Below are positions 1-6,959 of a DNA stretch of 14,988 nucleotides, piece by piece (positions within the stretch are counted from its first letter, which is position 1; each line of letters opens with the position of its first letter). Location of the stretch: positions 1 to 14,988 of the forward strand of contig CAAGEK010000032.1 of assembly GCA_900768845.1 (NCBI GenBank). The letters run 5' to 3'. The translations under genes were made by a program, and so were the position numbers. A model generated the notes under the pieces. The model worked only from the letters and a program-made list of their open reading frames with translations, was not told where the DNA came from and did not search any database. This DNA comes from Alphaproteobacteria bacterium (GTDB lineage Bacteria > Pseudomonadota > Alphaproteobacteria > CAAGCB01 > CAG-977).

Positions 1-95
1 GAGAATTAAACTGGTTGTTTTTTTTTTTTCTGGCGGGGGGGGGCGGTGGTTTTTTTTCCGTTTTGGGGGGGGGGGGGGGGGGGGGGGGCTTAAAG
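1..95. other. Low-complexity contig end (poly-T / poly-G)
   Basis: The first ~90 bases are homopolymer runs: about 13 T in a row near 18-30, G runs near 36-47, and an unbroken run of about 24 G at 65-88. Nothing else in the window looks like this. Long G runs at a contig edge are typical of sequencing or assembly artefacts, so I treat this stretch as unreliable sequence rather than biology. No gene or signal is called here. Confidence 0.75.
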
Positions 96-139
96 TAATT
101 GCCGATGTCTCGCCTTCGGGATTATTTCCGGAAGTGCGC

Positions 140-173
140 AAAAAAAACAGCCTGTCAGAGAACAGTCCGGCTG
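140..173 (-). terminator. Intrinsic terminator of tRNA-Ser
   Basis: Read on the minus strand just past the tRNA CCA end, a hairpin with arms CAGCC and GGCTG (173-169 pairing with 152-148) is followed by eight consecutive T (147-140). An inner CTGT/ACAG pairing can extend the stem. Position and orientation fit termination of the tRNA-Ser transcript. Confidence 0.8.
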
Positions 174-176
174 AAA

Positions 177-267
177 TGGCGGATGGAGCGAGATTCGAAC
201 TCGCGAGAGGCTTTAGACCCCTACACACTTTCCAGGCGTGCGCCTTCAACCGCTCGGCCATCCATCC
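177..267 (-). tRNA. tRNA-Ser (anticodon GGA)
   Basis: The minus strand folds as a class II tRNA of 91 nt including an encoded CCA (179-177 area). The acceptor arms GGATGGA (267-261) and TCCATCC (187-181) pair perfectly, the discriminator base is G as usual for serine tRNAs, and the T-arm carries the standard GTTCGAATC. The anticodon loop reads CTGGAAA, giving anticodon GGA, which decodes UCC and UCU. The long variable arm expected of tRNA-Ser is present between the anticodon stem and T stem. It has its own promoter and terminator, so it appears to be a single-gene transcription unit. Confidence 0.96.
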
Positions 268-287
268 GCAAAAGTGTTTTCAAAAAA

Positions 288-316
288 TGTATATATGAAT
301 AAAGGAGAAAAGACAA
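288..316 (-). promoter_or_regulatory. Probable sigma-70 promoter of tRNA-Ser
   Basis: On the minus strand a -35-like TTGTCT (316-311) is followed after exactly 17 bases by a -10-like TATACA (293-288). The tRNA 5' end lies about 20 bases further on, leaving a short leader for RNase P to remove. Good spacing and position; no experimental support. Confidence 0.6.
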
Positions 317-409
317 TATCTTTTTATAACTTTTTTCATTTTTATAACGAAAAAAATTTACGGATTTTTAAAGAATGTTCTTGTAAAATACGGCGAAGGG
401 GGAGGTTCC

Positions 410-697
410 ATGAAAAAAGTGACCAGAAACATTTGCAGGGTCGTCGGGTGGCTGTTGATTTTTACGGCGTTGTTGACCGTTTCCGCCGAAGGAGTCGTCG
501 CTTTGGGAACAGGTGAACGTGTGGAAATCGCCGCATCCGACGTTTTTACGATTATTACGGGAAGCTTGCCCGCATCCGGCGATACTTTCGCCGGAAAAAT
601 GATGTTGTGGCCCGCTTGGACGTTTATCGGGGCGGCGGGAATGTTTTTAATTTTCGCAACCCGCACCAAACGTTCGAAAACACCTTTCGTCAGATAA
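410..697 (+). CDS. Small two-helix membrane protein, function unknown
   Basis: A 95-residue protein not assignable to a named family by eye. Two hydrophobic stretches are visible, roughly residues 8-30 (containing GWLLIFTALLTV) and 64-84 (containing WPAWTFIGAAGMFLIF), with a polar loop between them. The C-terminus ends in a basic tail (RTKRSKTPFVR), suggesting it is cytoplasmic. The ATG is preceded by an excellent ribosome binding site, a GAAGGGGGAGG run at 395-405 four bases upstream, which decides the start. The helix-loop-helix layout with a WPAW motif resembles short inner-membrane proteins common in alphaproteobacteria, but that is only an impression. It converges on the next gene, with only 12 bases between the two stop codons and no clear terminator. 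Confidence 0.75.
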   Translation: MKKVTRNICRVVGWLLIFTALLTVSAEGVVALGTGERVEIAASDVFTIITGSLPASGDTFAGKMMLWPAWTFIGAAGMFLIFATRTKRSKTPFVR

Positions 698-709
698 GAA
701 AACGCCGGT

Positions 710-1273
710 TTACAGCAAGGTCTTTCCCCGCAGTCTGGCCAGTTTCTTTTCCAGAAAAACAATCGGGTCGTCAGCCAGATAGTACTCGTCCGAAGACAGC
801 AATTCTTCCGCATCGGGGGAGTGTTCCGCCCGTGCGCGGATGATTTCGACAACCGCCGTATAAAGTTCGAAAACGTCCGTTTCCAAATTCTTGTAGGCCA
901 GTCTGCGATCCTTTAAATATCGTCCCTCCGGCAGAGGGGACACGCGATCGCCGAATGTCGGATCGATGATTTTCAAGCTTCCTTCCTCTACCGCGACGTA
1001 CCCGATCGATTCATTAAAATCGATAATCTTATCCGCCAGAGAGTAAACCTGAAGATTTTGAGAATAAAAATGACGGATTTTCATTCCCGATGCTTTGGAA
1101 CGCATCAGCGAAAGCGCATATTTTTGAGAACGGTCTTTAAACGCGTCTTTCGCTTCCTGCGACATGGAGCGATATATCCACAATTCCCATATATGGACGG
1201 GATAAGGACGGACGCGGGAAAACCATTCCCTGACGGTTTTGGGGGAAGGGATGCGGACAGCCTTTTTCATCAT
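710..1273 (-). CDS. Unrecognised 187-residue protein, coupled to lepA
   Basis: I do not recognise this family. The frame is open further upstream into lepA, but the start chosen is the ATG at 1273-1271, which overlaps the lepA stop as ATGATGA; the next codon (1270-1268) is also ATG and could be the true start. The 4-base overlap implies co-transcription and translational coupling with lepA. The protein has no signal peptide or membrane segment. It begins basic (MMKKAVRIPSPKTVREW), is rich in aromatic residues in the first 60 positions, and is helical and acidic toward the end (for example HSPDAEELLSSDEYY). It is likely a cytoplasmic protein of modest size. An association with translation is suggested only by operon position and is not supported by any motif. 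Confidence 0.75.
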   Translation of the reverse strand: MMKKAVRIPSPKTVREWFSRVRPYPVHIWELWIYRSMSQEAKDAFKDRSQKYALSLMRSKASGMKIRHFYSQNLQVYSLADKIIDFNESIGYVAVEEGSLKIIDPTFGDRVSPLPEGRYLKDRRLAYKNLETDVFELYTAVVEIIRARAEHSPDAEELLSSDEYYLADDPIVFLEKKLARLRGKTLL

Positions 1274-3072
1274 TCGTCCCCGATACGCAAAGCTTCGATA
1301 AAGGCCGACTGGGGAATTTCCACTTTCCCGAACTGGCGCATACGTTTTTTGCCTTCCTTTTGTTTTTCCAGCAATTTGCGTTTGCGCGTTATGTCGCCGC
1401 CGTAGCATTTCGACGTGACGTCCTTTCGGAATCCGGAAATGTCTTCGCGGGCGATGATTTTTCCGCCGATGGCCGCCTGAATCGGAATTTTAAACTGGTG
1501 GCGGGGGATCAGTTCTTTCAGGCGTGCGCAAATCTGGCGTCCCCGACGTTCCGCGTCCGAACGGTGCGACAAAAACGACAGCGCGTCAACCGGTTCGGAA
1601 TTGACCAGAATGCCGACTTTGACCAAGTCGCCTTCTTTGTATCCCGACAGCTCGTAATCAAAGCTGGCATAACCGCGTGTAATGGATTTCAGGCGGTCGT
1701 AAAAATCGAATACGATTTCATTTAAAGGCAGATCGTACACCAACATGGCGCGATTGCCGACGTAAGTCAGGTTTTCCTGAATGCCCCGCCGTTCCGTACA
1801 CAGCTGTAAAACCGCGCCCAGATAGTCGTCGGGAACGAGAATTGTCGCCCTGACCCACGGTTCTTCTATGGAAGCGATACGCACGACGTCGGGAAAATCA
1901 GCCGGATTGTGCAGTTCGATCAATTCTCCGTTCGTCATGTGCATTTTATAAACGACGCTGGGAGCCGTCGTAATCAAATCCAAATCAAATTCGCGATTGA
2001 GGCGTTCTTCAATGATTTCCATGTGCAGCAACCCCAGAAAACCGCAACGGAACCCTTGACCCAAAGCGGCGGATTTTTCGGGGATGAATTCAAAACTGGC
2101 GTCGTTCAGCTGCAATTTTCCCAAAGCGTCGCGCAGGTTTTCATAATAACTGGTGTCCAAGGGGAACATACTGCAAAAAACGACGGGAACGCTGGGTTTG
2201 AAGCCTTCAAGCGGTTCCGAGGCGGGGCGGCGGTCGTCGGTGATCGTGTCGCCGACTTTGGTTTCGCCGATTGTTTTAATGCCGGCCGTGATAAAACCGA
2301 GTTCGCCCGAAGTCAGGGAATCAACGTCTTTCATTTTCGGCGTGAAAATGCCGACGCGTTCGACGTCATGCGTCGAACCGTTCGCCATCATGCGGATTTT
2401 CATGCCTTTTTTCAAAACGCCGTCTTTGATGCGCACCAAAATGATGACGCCTAAATACGGATCGTACCACGAATCGACCAGCATGGCTTTCAAAGGAGCC
2501 TGTCCGTCCCCTTCGGGAGGAGGAAGATCGTTGACGATGGCTTCCAAAACATCATCAATGCCGACTCCCGTTTTCGCCGATACTTCCAAAGCGTTTGACG
2601 CGTCAATGCCGATGACTTCCTCGATTTGCGCCTTTACACGTTCGCAATCCGCGGCGGGCAGGTCGATTTTGTTTAAAACGGGGACGATTTCGTGATTGGC
2701 GTCCAATGCTTTGTAAACATTCGCCAAAGTTTGCGCTTCAACGCCTTGGGACGCGTCGACGACCAAAAGCGACCCTTCGCACGCGGCCAGAGAACGGCTG
2801 ACTTCGTAAGTGAAGTCGACGTGCCCCGGCGTGTCGATCAGGTTCAGTTGATATTCTTTGCCGTTTTTGGCGGTATACATCAAACGCACGGTTTGGGCTT
2901 TGATGGTGATGCCGCGTTCGCGTTCCAATTCCATCGAATCCAATATCTGATCCCGCATTTCACGTTCGGTCAGGCCGCCGCATCTTTGAATCAGCCTGTC
3001 CGCCAGCGTCGATTTACCGTGGTCGATGTGGGCGACAATGGAAAAATTGCGAATGTGCGACAAATCTGTCAT
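1270..3072 (-). CDS. lepA: Translation elongation factor 4 (LepA) GTPase
   Basis: LepA/EF4 is a ribosome-associated GTPase that acts on elongating or initiating ribosomes. At 600 residues it matches the usual length (about 600). The G-domain motifs are all intact: P-loop AHIDHGKST (residues 14-22), switch I region ERGITIKAQT (52-61), DTPGH (80-84) and NKID (134-137). These are followed by EF-G-like domains and the LepA-specific C-terminal domain, recognisable by CYGGDITRKRKLLEKQKEG near residues 553-571 and the basic stretch KKRMRQFGKVEIP. A ribosome binding site ACGGAG lies just upstream of the ATG. The gene is the first of a two-gene unit with the 187-residue protein and faces away from marC. 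The identification is secure. Confidence 0.97.
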   Translation of the reverse strand: MTDLSHIRNFSIVAHIDHGKSTLADRLIQRCGGLTEREMRDQILDSMELERERGITIKAQTVRLMYTAKNGKEYQLNLIDTPGHVDFTYEVSRSLAACEGSLLVVDASQGVEAQTLANVYKALDANHEIVPVLNKIDLPAADCERVKAQIEEVIGIDASNALEVSAKTGVGIDDVLEAIVNDLPPPEGDGQAPLKAMLVDSWYDPYLGVIILVRIKDGVLKKGMKIRMMANGSTHDVERVGIFTPKMKDVDSLTSGELGFITAGIKTIGETKVGDTITDDRRPASEPLEGFKPSVPVVFCSMFPLDTSYYENLRDALGKLQLNDASFEFIPEKSAALGQGFRCGFLGLLHMEIIEERLNREFDLDLITTAPSVVYKMHMTNGELIELHNPADFPDVVRIASIEEPWVRATILVPDDYLGAVLQLCTERRGIQENLTYVGNRAMLVYDLPLNEIVFDFYDRLKSITRGYASFDYELSGYKEGDLVKVGILVNSEPVDALSFLSHRSDAERRGRQICARLKELIPRHQFKIPIQAAIGGKIIAREDISGFRKDVTSKCYGGDITRKRKLLEKQKEGKKRMRQFGKVEIPQSAFIEALRIGDE

Positions 3073-3126
3073 ATCGACTCCGTTTTGTTTTTTTATCCGT
3101 CCAATGTATATAAAAGAAGAGTGTTT

Positions 3127-3156
3127 TTGAACAGTTTTTTCTTGCCGGCCGATATA
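3127..3156 (+). promoter_or_regulatory. Possible promoter of marC
   Basis: TTGAAC (3127-3132) and GATATA (3151-3156) are separated by 18 bases, about 70 bases ahead of the marC start. The -10 element is a poor match and other placements are possible, so this is tentative. A 16-base motif shared with the greA leader lies immediately downstream at 3161-3176. Confidence 0.3.
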
Positions 3157-3227
3157 TTCAAAGGTTCCTTTTCCGGCGGGTTATGTGATACCCTTTTTTA
3201 AAACAGTGAATTTGACGGAATGTTGCG

Positions 3228-3866
3228 ATGTTGAATACGGGAACGATACTGGATATTTTATTGCCGCCGTTCATGATTTTGTTCGTGACGATGGATCCGA
3301 TCGGAAATATGCCGATTTTTATGACGCTGACGGAAAGTCCGCGTCCAGATTACCGCAAAGCCATGGCCAAAAGAGCCGTGATGATCGGCGGCATTGTCTT
3401 GCTGGCATTTGCTTTTGCCGGTGAAATCTTTTTGACTTCACTGAGCATTTCTTTGTCGGCTTTCAGAATCGCCGGCGGGATTTTGCTGTTCGTCGTGGCT
3501 TTGCAAATGATTTTTGTCGAAGAACAAAAGGAAAAAGCGGCGGAAACGGATAATCCGTTTGAAAATGACGTTTCCGTGTTTCCTTTGGCCGTTCCCCTGA
3601 TTGCAGGCCCCGGTACGATTGCCTCGATCATTTTGATGATGTCGGAACGTCACGGGTCTTTTGCGGGGCAGGCGGCCGTGATTGCGGCTTTGTTCGCCGT
3701 TTTGCTCATCTCGTACGTTTTATTCCGCTTGTCGAATTTTTTCGCACGCCTGTTGGGACAAACGGTCAATCAGGTCATATCGAAAATACTTGGGATTGTG
3801 CTGGCGGCGATGGCGGCACAGTTCGTTATTGACGGCATTGTCGCGGTCGTCGGTCAAACGGGATAA
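3228..3866 (+). CDS. MarC-family integral membrane protein
   Basis: A 212-residue, strongly hydrophobic protein with about six membrane segments and the features of the MarC/YchE family: an N-terminal helix containing FVTMDPIGNMPIF (about residues 19-31), a central helix containing FRIAGGILLFVVALQMIF, and the conserved PLAVPLIAGPGTIASIIL segment (about 121-138). Length is typical (200-215). MarC-family proteins sit in the inner membrane; despite the name, a role in multiple antibiotic resistance was not upheld for E. coli MarC and the substrate is unknown. The start ATG at 3228 gives the expected short N-terminus before helix 1. The gene is divergent from lepA, and a tRNA gene with its own promoter follows. 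No terminator is evident between marC and the tRNA. Confidence 0.92.
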   Translation: MLNTGTILDILLPPFMILFVTMDPIGNMPIFMTLTESPRPDYRKAMAKRAVMIGGIVLLAFAFAGEIFLTSLSISLSAFRIAGGILLFVVALQMIFVEEQKEKAAETDNPFENDVSVFPLAVPLIAGPGTIASIILMMSERHGSFAGQAAVIAALFAVLLISYVLFRLSNFFARLLGQTVNQVISKILGIVLAAMAAQFVIDGIVAVVGQTG

Positions 3867-3882
3867 AAAATAAAAAAAGTTG

Positions 3883-3911
3883 TTGCATCATCCGCCGGAA
3901 AAGCGTATATC
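3883..3911 (+). promoter_or_regulatory. Probable sigma-70 promoter of tRNA-Gln
   Basis: TTGCAT (3883-3888), a 17-base spacer and TATATC (3906-3911) lie so that transcription would start about eight bases before the mature tRNA 5' end at 3927. Spacing and location are those expected of a tRNA promoter. Confidence 0.65.
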
Positions 3912-3926
3912 AAACTTATCTTCCGT

Positions 3927-4000
3927 TGGGGAATAGTTTAATGGTAGAACAGCGGACTCTGACTCCGTTAGTCTTGGTTCGAATCCAGGTTCCCCAGCCA
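3927..4000 (+). tRNA. tRNA-Gln (anticodon CTG)
   Basis: A 74-nt tRNA including an encoded CCA. Acceptor arms TGGGGAA (3927-3933) and TTCCCCA (3990-3996) pair fully, with U1-A72 as is typical of bacterial tRNA-Gln; the discriminator is G. The anticodon stem GCGGA/TCCGT encloses loop CTCTGAC, giving anticodon CTG, which reads CAG. The T-arm has GGTTCGAATCC. Its 3' side abuts a decayed recombinase gene on the opposite strand, suggesting it served as an integration site. Confidence 0.96.
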
Positions 4001-4717
4001 ACCTGAACAAAGGCTTGTATTTTCTCGCAAGCCTTTGTTTTTATTATCTTTTTTCGGTTCGATCGCTTTATTTTCGGGGTGCGGCAAAACACAGCCGTTT
4101 TCGCCCGCAATCCTTTGGTTTTCCACCGGTTCGCACACTTCCGCCGCGGTTTGAAATTCGTTGAACGGATAGCGGAGTTTATAGCCTATCCTTCCCTCGT
4201 TCAGTTCCAGACGGTCGAACAGGAAAGACAAAAGCAACCGTTTCTTTTCCACGTTGTCGCTTAATCTGAAAATACTCGCGGCCGATTTGGCGATCTCCAT
4301 AAGGTTCAAGACGGTATCGTTAAAGGAGTTATCCGCTTTTTTATGCGCGTTTAATTTTTCTTCAACGCGGTGGCGTTCGAGTTGCAAGCGGTCGTTCTTG
4401 TCGTTATACGTTTCCTTGTCGATCTCTCCGTCAAGGCGCATATTAAACAGCGCGTCAATGCGGTTTTCTATCCGCGTCAATTCCTGTTTAAGCCGTCCGG
4501 TTTCCGCGTTTCTGAAAGCGACTTCCTGTTTTTTGGACGCGGCCAAATGAACGCGGATTTGATCGATTATTGCGGCGGGGATTTCAATCGAGTTCAGAAT
4601 ATAACAAATCTGATCGTCAATTTCTGAAAGCGGGATATAAATGCGCCGCGTTTTTCGGGGACGTTTTGAAAATTTAAAACGATGGAACGTCCGTTTCGAT
4701 TTTCGGGCGGATAAAGC
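3968..4717 (-). pseudogene. C-terminal remnant of a large serine recombinase
   Basis: An open minus-strand frame of about 250 codons runs from just after a TAA at 4720-4718 to a TAA at 3970-3968 inside the tRNA-Gln antisense. It has no good ATG start; the best late candidate is a TTG at 4546. The middle part has the hallmarks of the C-terminal region of large serine recombinases: a segment ending IPLSEIDDQICYILNSIEIP, a long coiled-coil (about RLKQELTRIENRIDALFN to RVEEKLNAHKK), the DGEIDKETYNDKNDRLQ helix, then KKRLLLSFLFDRLELNEG and LRYPFN, as in gene ends of this family. The catalytic serine resolvase domain, the recombinase domain and an intact zinc-ribbon Cys set are absent. The last ~40 codons (ending GNLDSNQD) are simply antisense to the terminator and tRNA. 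I infer a dead, truncated integrase left by a mobile element at the tRNA. Confidence 0.75.
4008..4043 (+). terminator. Intrinsic terminator of tRNA-Gln
   Basis: A perfect 10-bp stem (CAAAGGCTTG at 4008-4017 pairing with CAAGCCTTTG at 4028-4037) with a 10-base loop is followed by a T-rich tract, seven bases after the tRNA CCA. Strong match to a rho-independent terminator. Confidence 0.85.
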
Positions 4718-4746
4718 TTAACATTTTGCGGCGGAAATGATATTTT
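4718..4746 (+). promoter_or_regulatory. Probable promoter of the AGCS symporter
   Basis: TTAACA (4718-4723), a 17-base spacer and TATTTT (4741-4746) form a reasonable sigma-70 promoter. Transcription would begin near 4753. This makes the ATG at 4737 impossible as a start for this transcript and supports the ATG at 4821. The promoter begins exactly where the open frame of the recombinase remnant ends. Confidence 0.5.
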
Positions 4747-4820
4747 CCCATAGCTTTGTCAAAGAAAAACGCGGAAGCGTCGCCGCGTTTGCGCCGTATC
4801 GGATTATGTGGGGAAAATTG

Positions 4821-6170
4821 ATGGATAAAGTCATTTCCGGTTTGTCTGATTTCGTTTGGGGATTGCCCGTTTTATCATTGCTGATCGGGACGGGAATGTT
4901 TTTAACGGTTCGCGTCCGAGGCATCCAGTTCAGAAAGCTGTTCTATGCGTTAAAACAGGCGTTTTCCAAACATCCCGATGAAGGGGCGCAGGGCGATATT
5001 TCTCATTTTCAAGCTTTGATGACGGCTTTGGCGGCAACGGTCGGCACGGGAAATATCGTCGGCGTCGCAACGGCGGTCGTGTTGGGAGGCCCCGGGGCGT
5101 TGATGTGGATGTGGTTGTCCGCTTTGGTCGGAATGGTGACCAAATACGGCGAAGCGGTCTTGGCGGTCAAGTACAGGGTGCAGGATGAAAACGGCGCGAT
5201 GGCAGGCGGCCCGATGTACTATCTGGAATACGGGCTGAAGCAAAAATGGCTGGGGGTGATGTTTGCCGTTTTCGCCGTTTTCGCGTCTTTCGGGATTGGA
5301 AGCGGCGTACAGACCAATTCCATCGCCGCTGCGATGTCCGACGCTTTCGGAGTGCCCGCTTCGGTAACGGCTTTGGTTGTCGGTTCTCTGACGGCATTGG
5401 TCATTGTCGGGGGGATTAAGTCCATCGGAAGGGTTGTCGCTTTTTTTGTGCCGTTTATGATGGTCTTTTATGTCGCATTTTGCCTGTATGCCCTTGGAAC
5501 GCATTTTTCCGAAATTCCCGCGGCGTTTTCGATGATATTTCATTCGGCTTTTTCCGCCGAAGCTTTTGCCGGAGGAGCCGTCGGAGCGGCGATCCGCTAC
5601 GGCGTCGCCCGCGGTGTTTTTTCAAACGAAGCCGGTTTGGGATCCGCGCCGATTGCCGCCGCCGCCGCTAAAAGTGATTATCCGGCGCGTCAGGCACTGG
5701 TGTCGATGACGCAAGTGTTTTTGGACACGATTGTCATTTGTTCAATGACGGGGTTGGTTTTGATTATCGGCGGAGAATTTGAATCGGGCAGGAACGGGGC
5801 GGCTCTGACGGCTCAAAGTTTTACGGTTTTGCTCGGGGGATTCGGCCGTTATATCGTTGCGCTCAGCCTGCTGTTCTTTGCTTTTTCAACGGTTTTGGGG
5901 TGGTCGTACTACGGTGAACGGTGCATTTATTACCTGTTCGGCCGAAAAGCGATTTTACCTTATAAAATTATTTTTATCGGGATGGCGATGCTCGGAGCGG
6001 TTGCGACCAGTTTGGAAACGGTTTGGAACATATCGGATATCTTTAACGGGTTGATGGCGATACCGAATTTGATCGGTTTAATCGGGTTGTCCGGCGTGAT
6101 CGTGTCGGAAACGCGCACATTCGGCGCAGTTGCCAAAGATGAAGGCGTCAGGTTGAAAAAGGCGGCGTAA
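4821..6170 (+). CDS. AGCS-family sodium:alanine/glycine symporter
   Basis: An integral inner-membrane transporter of 449 residues, within the usual 440-480 range, that would import alanine, glycine or a related small amino acid with Na+. It has the family opening (FVWGLPVLSLLIGTGMFLTV, about 11-30), the substrate/ion-site region ATVGTGNIVGVA (72-83), the family signature GGPGALMWMWLSALVG (89-104, with Met where Phe is commoner), GGPMYYLEYGL (129-139) and GVFSNEAGLGSAPIAAAAA further on. The start chosen is the ATG at 4821, preceded by GGGGA at six bases. A longer frame from 4737 exists but overlaps the probable promoter and adds residues not typical of the family. The exact substrate cannot be read from sequence. 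It is monocistronic, closed by a strong terminator. Confidence 0.93.
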   Translation: MDKVISGLSDFVWGLPVLSLLIGTGMFLTVRVRGIQFRKLFYALKQAFSKHPDEGAQGDISHFQALMTALAATVGTGNIVGVATAVVLGGPGALMWMWLSALVGMVTKYGEAVLAVKYRVQDENGAMAGGPMYYLEYGLKQKWLGVMFAVFAVFASFGIGSGVQTNSIAAAMSDAFGVPASVTALVVGSLTALVIVGGIKSIGRVVAFFVPFMMVFYVAFCLYALGTHFSEIPAAFSMIFHSAFSAEAFAGGAVGAAIRYGVARGVFSNEAGLGSAPIAAAAAKSDYPARQALVSMTQVFLDTIVICSMTGLVLIIGGEFESGRNGAALTAQSFTVLLGGFGRYIVALSLLFFAFSTVLGWSYYGERCIYYLFGRKAILPYKIIFIGMAMLGAVATSLETVWNISDIFNGLMAIPNLIGLIGLSGVIVSETRTFGAVAKDEGVRLKKAA

Positions 6171-6187
6171 AGCCGGCTGTCCCGAAT

Positions 6188-6215
6188 AAAAAGCCCGCAG
6201 AACGGCGGGCTTTTT
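6188..6215. terminator. Bidirectional intrinsic terminator
   Basis: An 11-bp perfect inverted repeat (AAAAAGCCCGC at 6188-6198 and GCGGGCTTTTT at 6205-6215) with a six-base loop. GC core flanked by A's on one side and T's on the other means it can stop transcripts from both sides: the AGCS gene (+) and the CAT tRNA (-), whose CCA ends three bases away. Confidence 0.92.
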
Positions 6216-6217
6216 CG

Positions 6218-6294
6218 TGGTAGGTCCGGAGGGACTCGAACCCCCGACCAAGGCGTTATGAGCGCCCCGCTCTAACCAACTGAGCTACAGACCC
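6218..6294 (-). tRNA. tRNA with CAT anticodon, probably elongator tRNA-Met
   Basis: A 77-nt tRNA on the minus strand including an encoded CCA (6220-6218). The anticodon loop CTCATAA gives CAT, which could be elongator Met or the lysidine-modified Ile2. The D-arm (GCTC/GAGC) and T-arm (GGTTCGAGTCC) are regular. Discriminator is A. Initiator features (three G-C pairs in the anticodon stem and a 1-72 C:A mismatch) are not present. Elongator Met is favoured because the acceptor does not resemble typical Ile2 tRNAs, but this is not certain. Oddities: position 1-72 is a G:U wobble (GGGTCTG against CGGACCT), with a second U:G wobble at 6-67. Confidence 0.9.
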
Positions 6295-6309
6295 GAAAGA
6301 CATAATCAT

Positions 6310-6338
6310 TTTTTATCAGTCCCGTTTGCCGAAAGCAA
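6310..6338 (-). promoter_or_regulatory. Possible promoter of the CAT tRNA
   Basis: On the minus strand TTGCTT (6338-6333) and TAAAAA (6315-6310) are separated by 17 bases, with the tRNA 5' end 15 bases downstream. The -10 is only a moderate match. Confidence 0.45.
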
Positions 6339-6959
6339 GTCTTATTTAAAAATTATGCCGAAAATGCCCGTTTTGAAAATGCGGTCGCGGGTGAGTTCCG
6401 GTTACGCCGGAAAAAATCCGGAAATCAACGAGAAATAAAGGCGGTTGTGACGGTTTTTACAGGCAAAAGTGAAGGTAAAAAAAAGGGGGGCGGTAAGTTC
6501 CCGCGATGATAAAACGGATGAAAAAAACGACATTTGTCCGCAAAAAAACGGCGTTTAAAAATGACGACGTTTTTTTATTCTCCGAAAATTCCGTTCAGGC
6601 AAGGGGAGGCGGGGGCGTACAGGAACTTTTCTAACAATCTCAATTCGCAAAGACACATCTCCTCAAAGTTTTTCATGGTGGAAAACGCAGTAAAACAGTG
6701 AAGTATGAAAATGAGCGCATCAAGTTTTTAAAGGAAATGAAGGGATGATGGTGTATGGCGGCGATGATGCGGAGAAAAGCCGGCAAGAAGGCGCAAACTG
6801 CGGAATACACATAAAATCAATCGGAAAAAAACGTCTAAGGAATAAAAGCAAAAACACGGGGTTGCGTTTCGGGGGGTAAAAAACGCCTGAAAAAATTTAA
6901 AATTCAATTGCGCTTCGGCTAAAACCGTCTTGCATATCCGACCGACAGCCGTCAGCTCT
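6339..6959. other. Intergenic stretch without a convincing gene
   Basis: About 620 bases between the tRNA promoter and the tandem array. I see no gene with family resemblance. Two very short frames exist: plus strand 6745-6879 (44 residues, ATGATG after an AAGGGA-like sequence, basic and low complexity) and minus strand 6575-6676 (33 residues, MKNFEEMCLCELRLLEKF... , no ribosome binding site). Small hairpins occur: TTCCGG/CCGGAA around 6396-6412, and an A/T-rich stem AAAAAAACG/CGTTTTTTT at 6542-6576. Purine-rich and A-rich tracts are frequent. It may be decayed coding sequence or a non-coding spacer. Confidence 0.6.

Noticed and set aside
358..852. Minus-strand 164-codon frame across the small membrane protein gene
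   Set aside because: It covers the 410-697 gene, which has a strong ribosome binding site, and the 3' end of the 187-residue gene in another frame; no family likeness.
1909..2454. Plus-strand frames opposite lepA
   Set aside because: Antisense shadows of a conserved gene with no recognisable domain or ribosome binding site.
3916..4110. Minus-strand 64-codon frame containing WGTWIRTKTNGVRVRC
   Set aside because: It is antisense to tRNA-Gln, a well-known source of spurious ORFs.
4737..4820. Upstream ATG start for the AGCS symporter
   Set aside because: It falls before the probable -10 element; the ATG at 4821 has a good ribosome binding site and the family N-terminus.
6542..6576. A/T-rich stem with T-tract as a terminator
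   Set aside because: The stem is mostly A:T with only one C:G/G:C step, and no gene upstream would need it; too weak to list as a feature.
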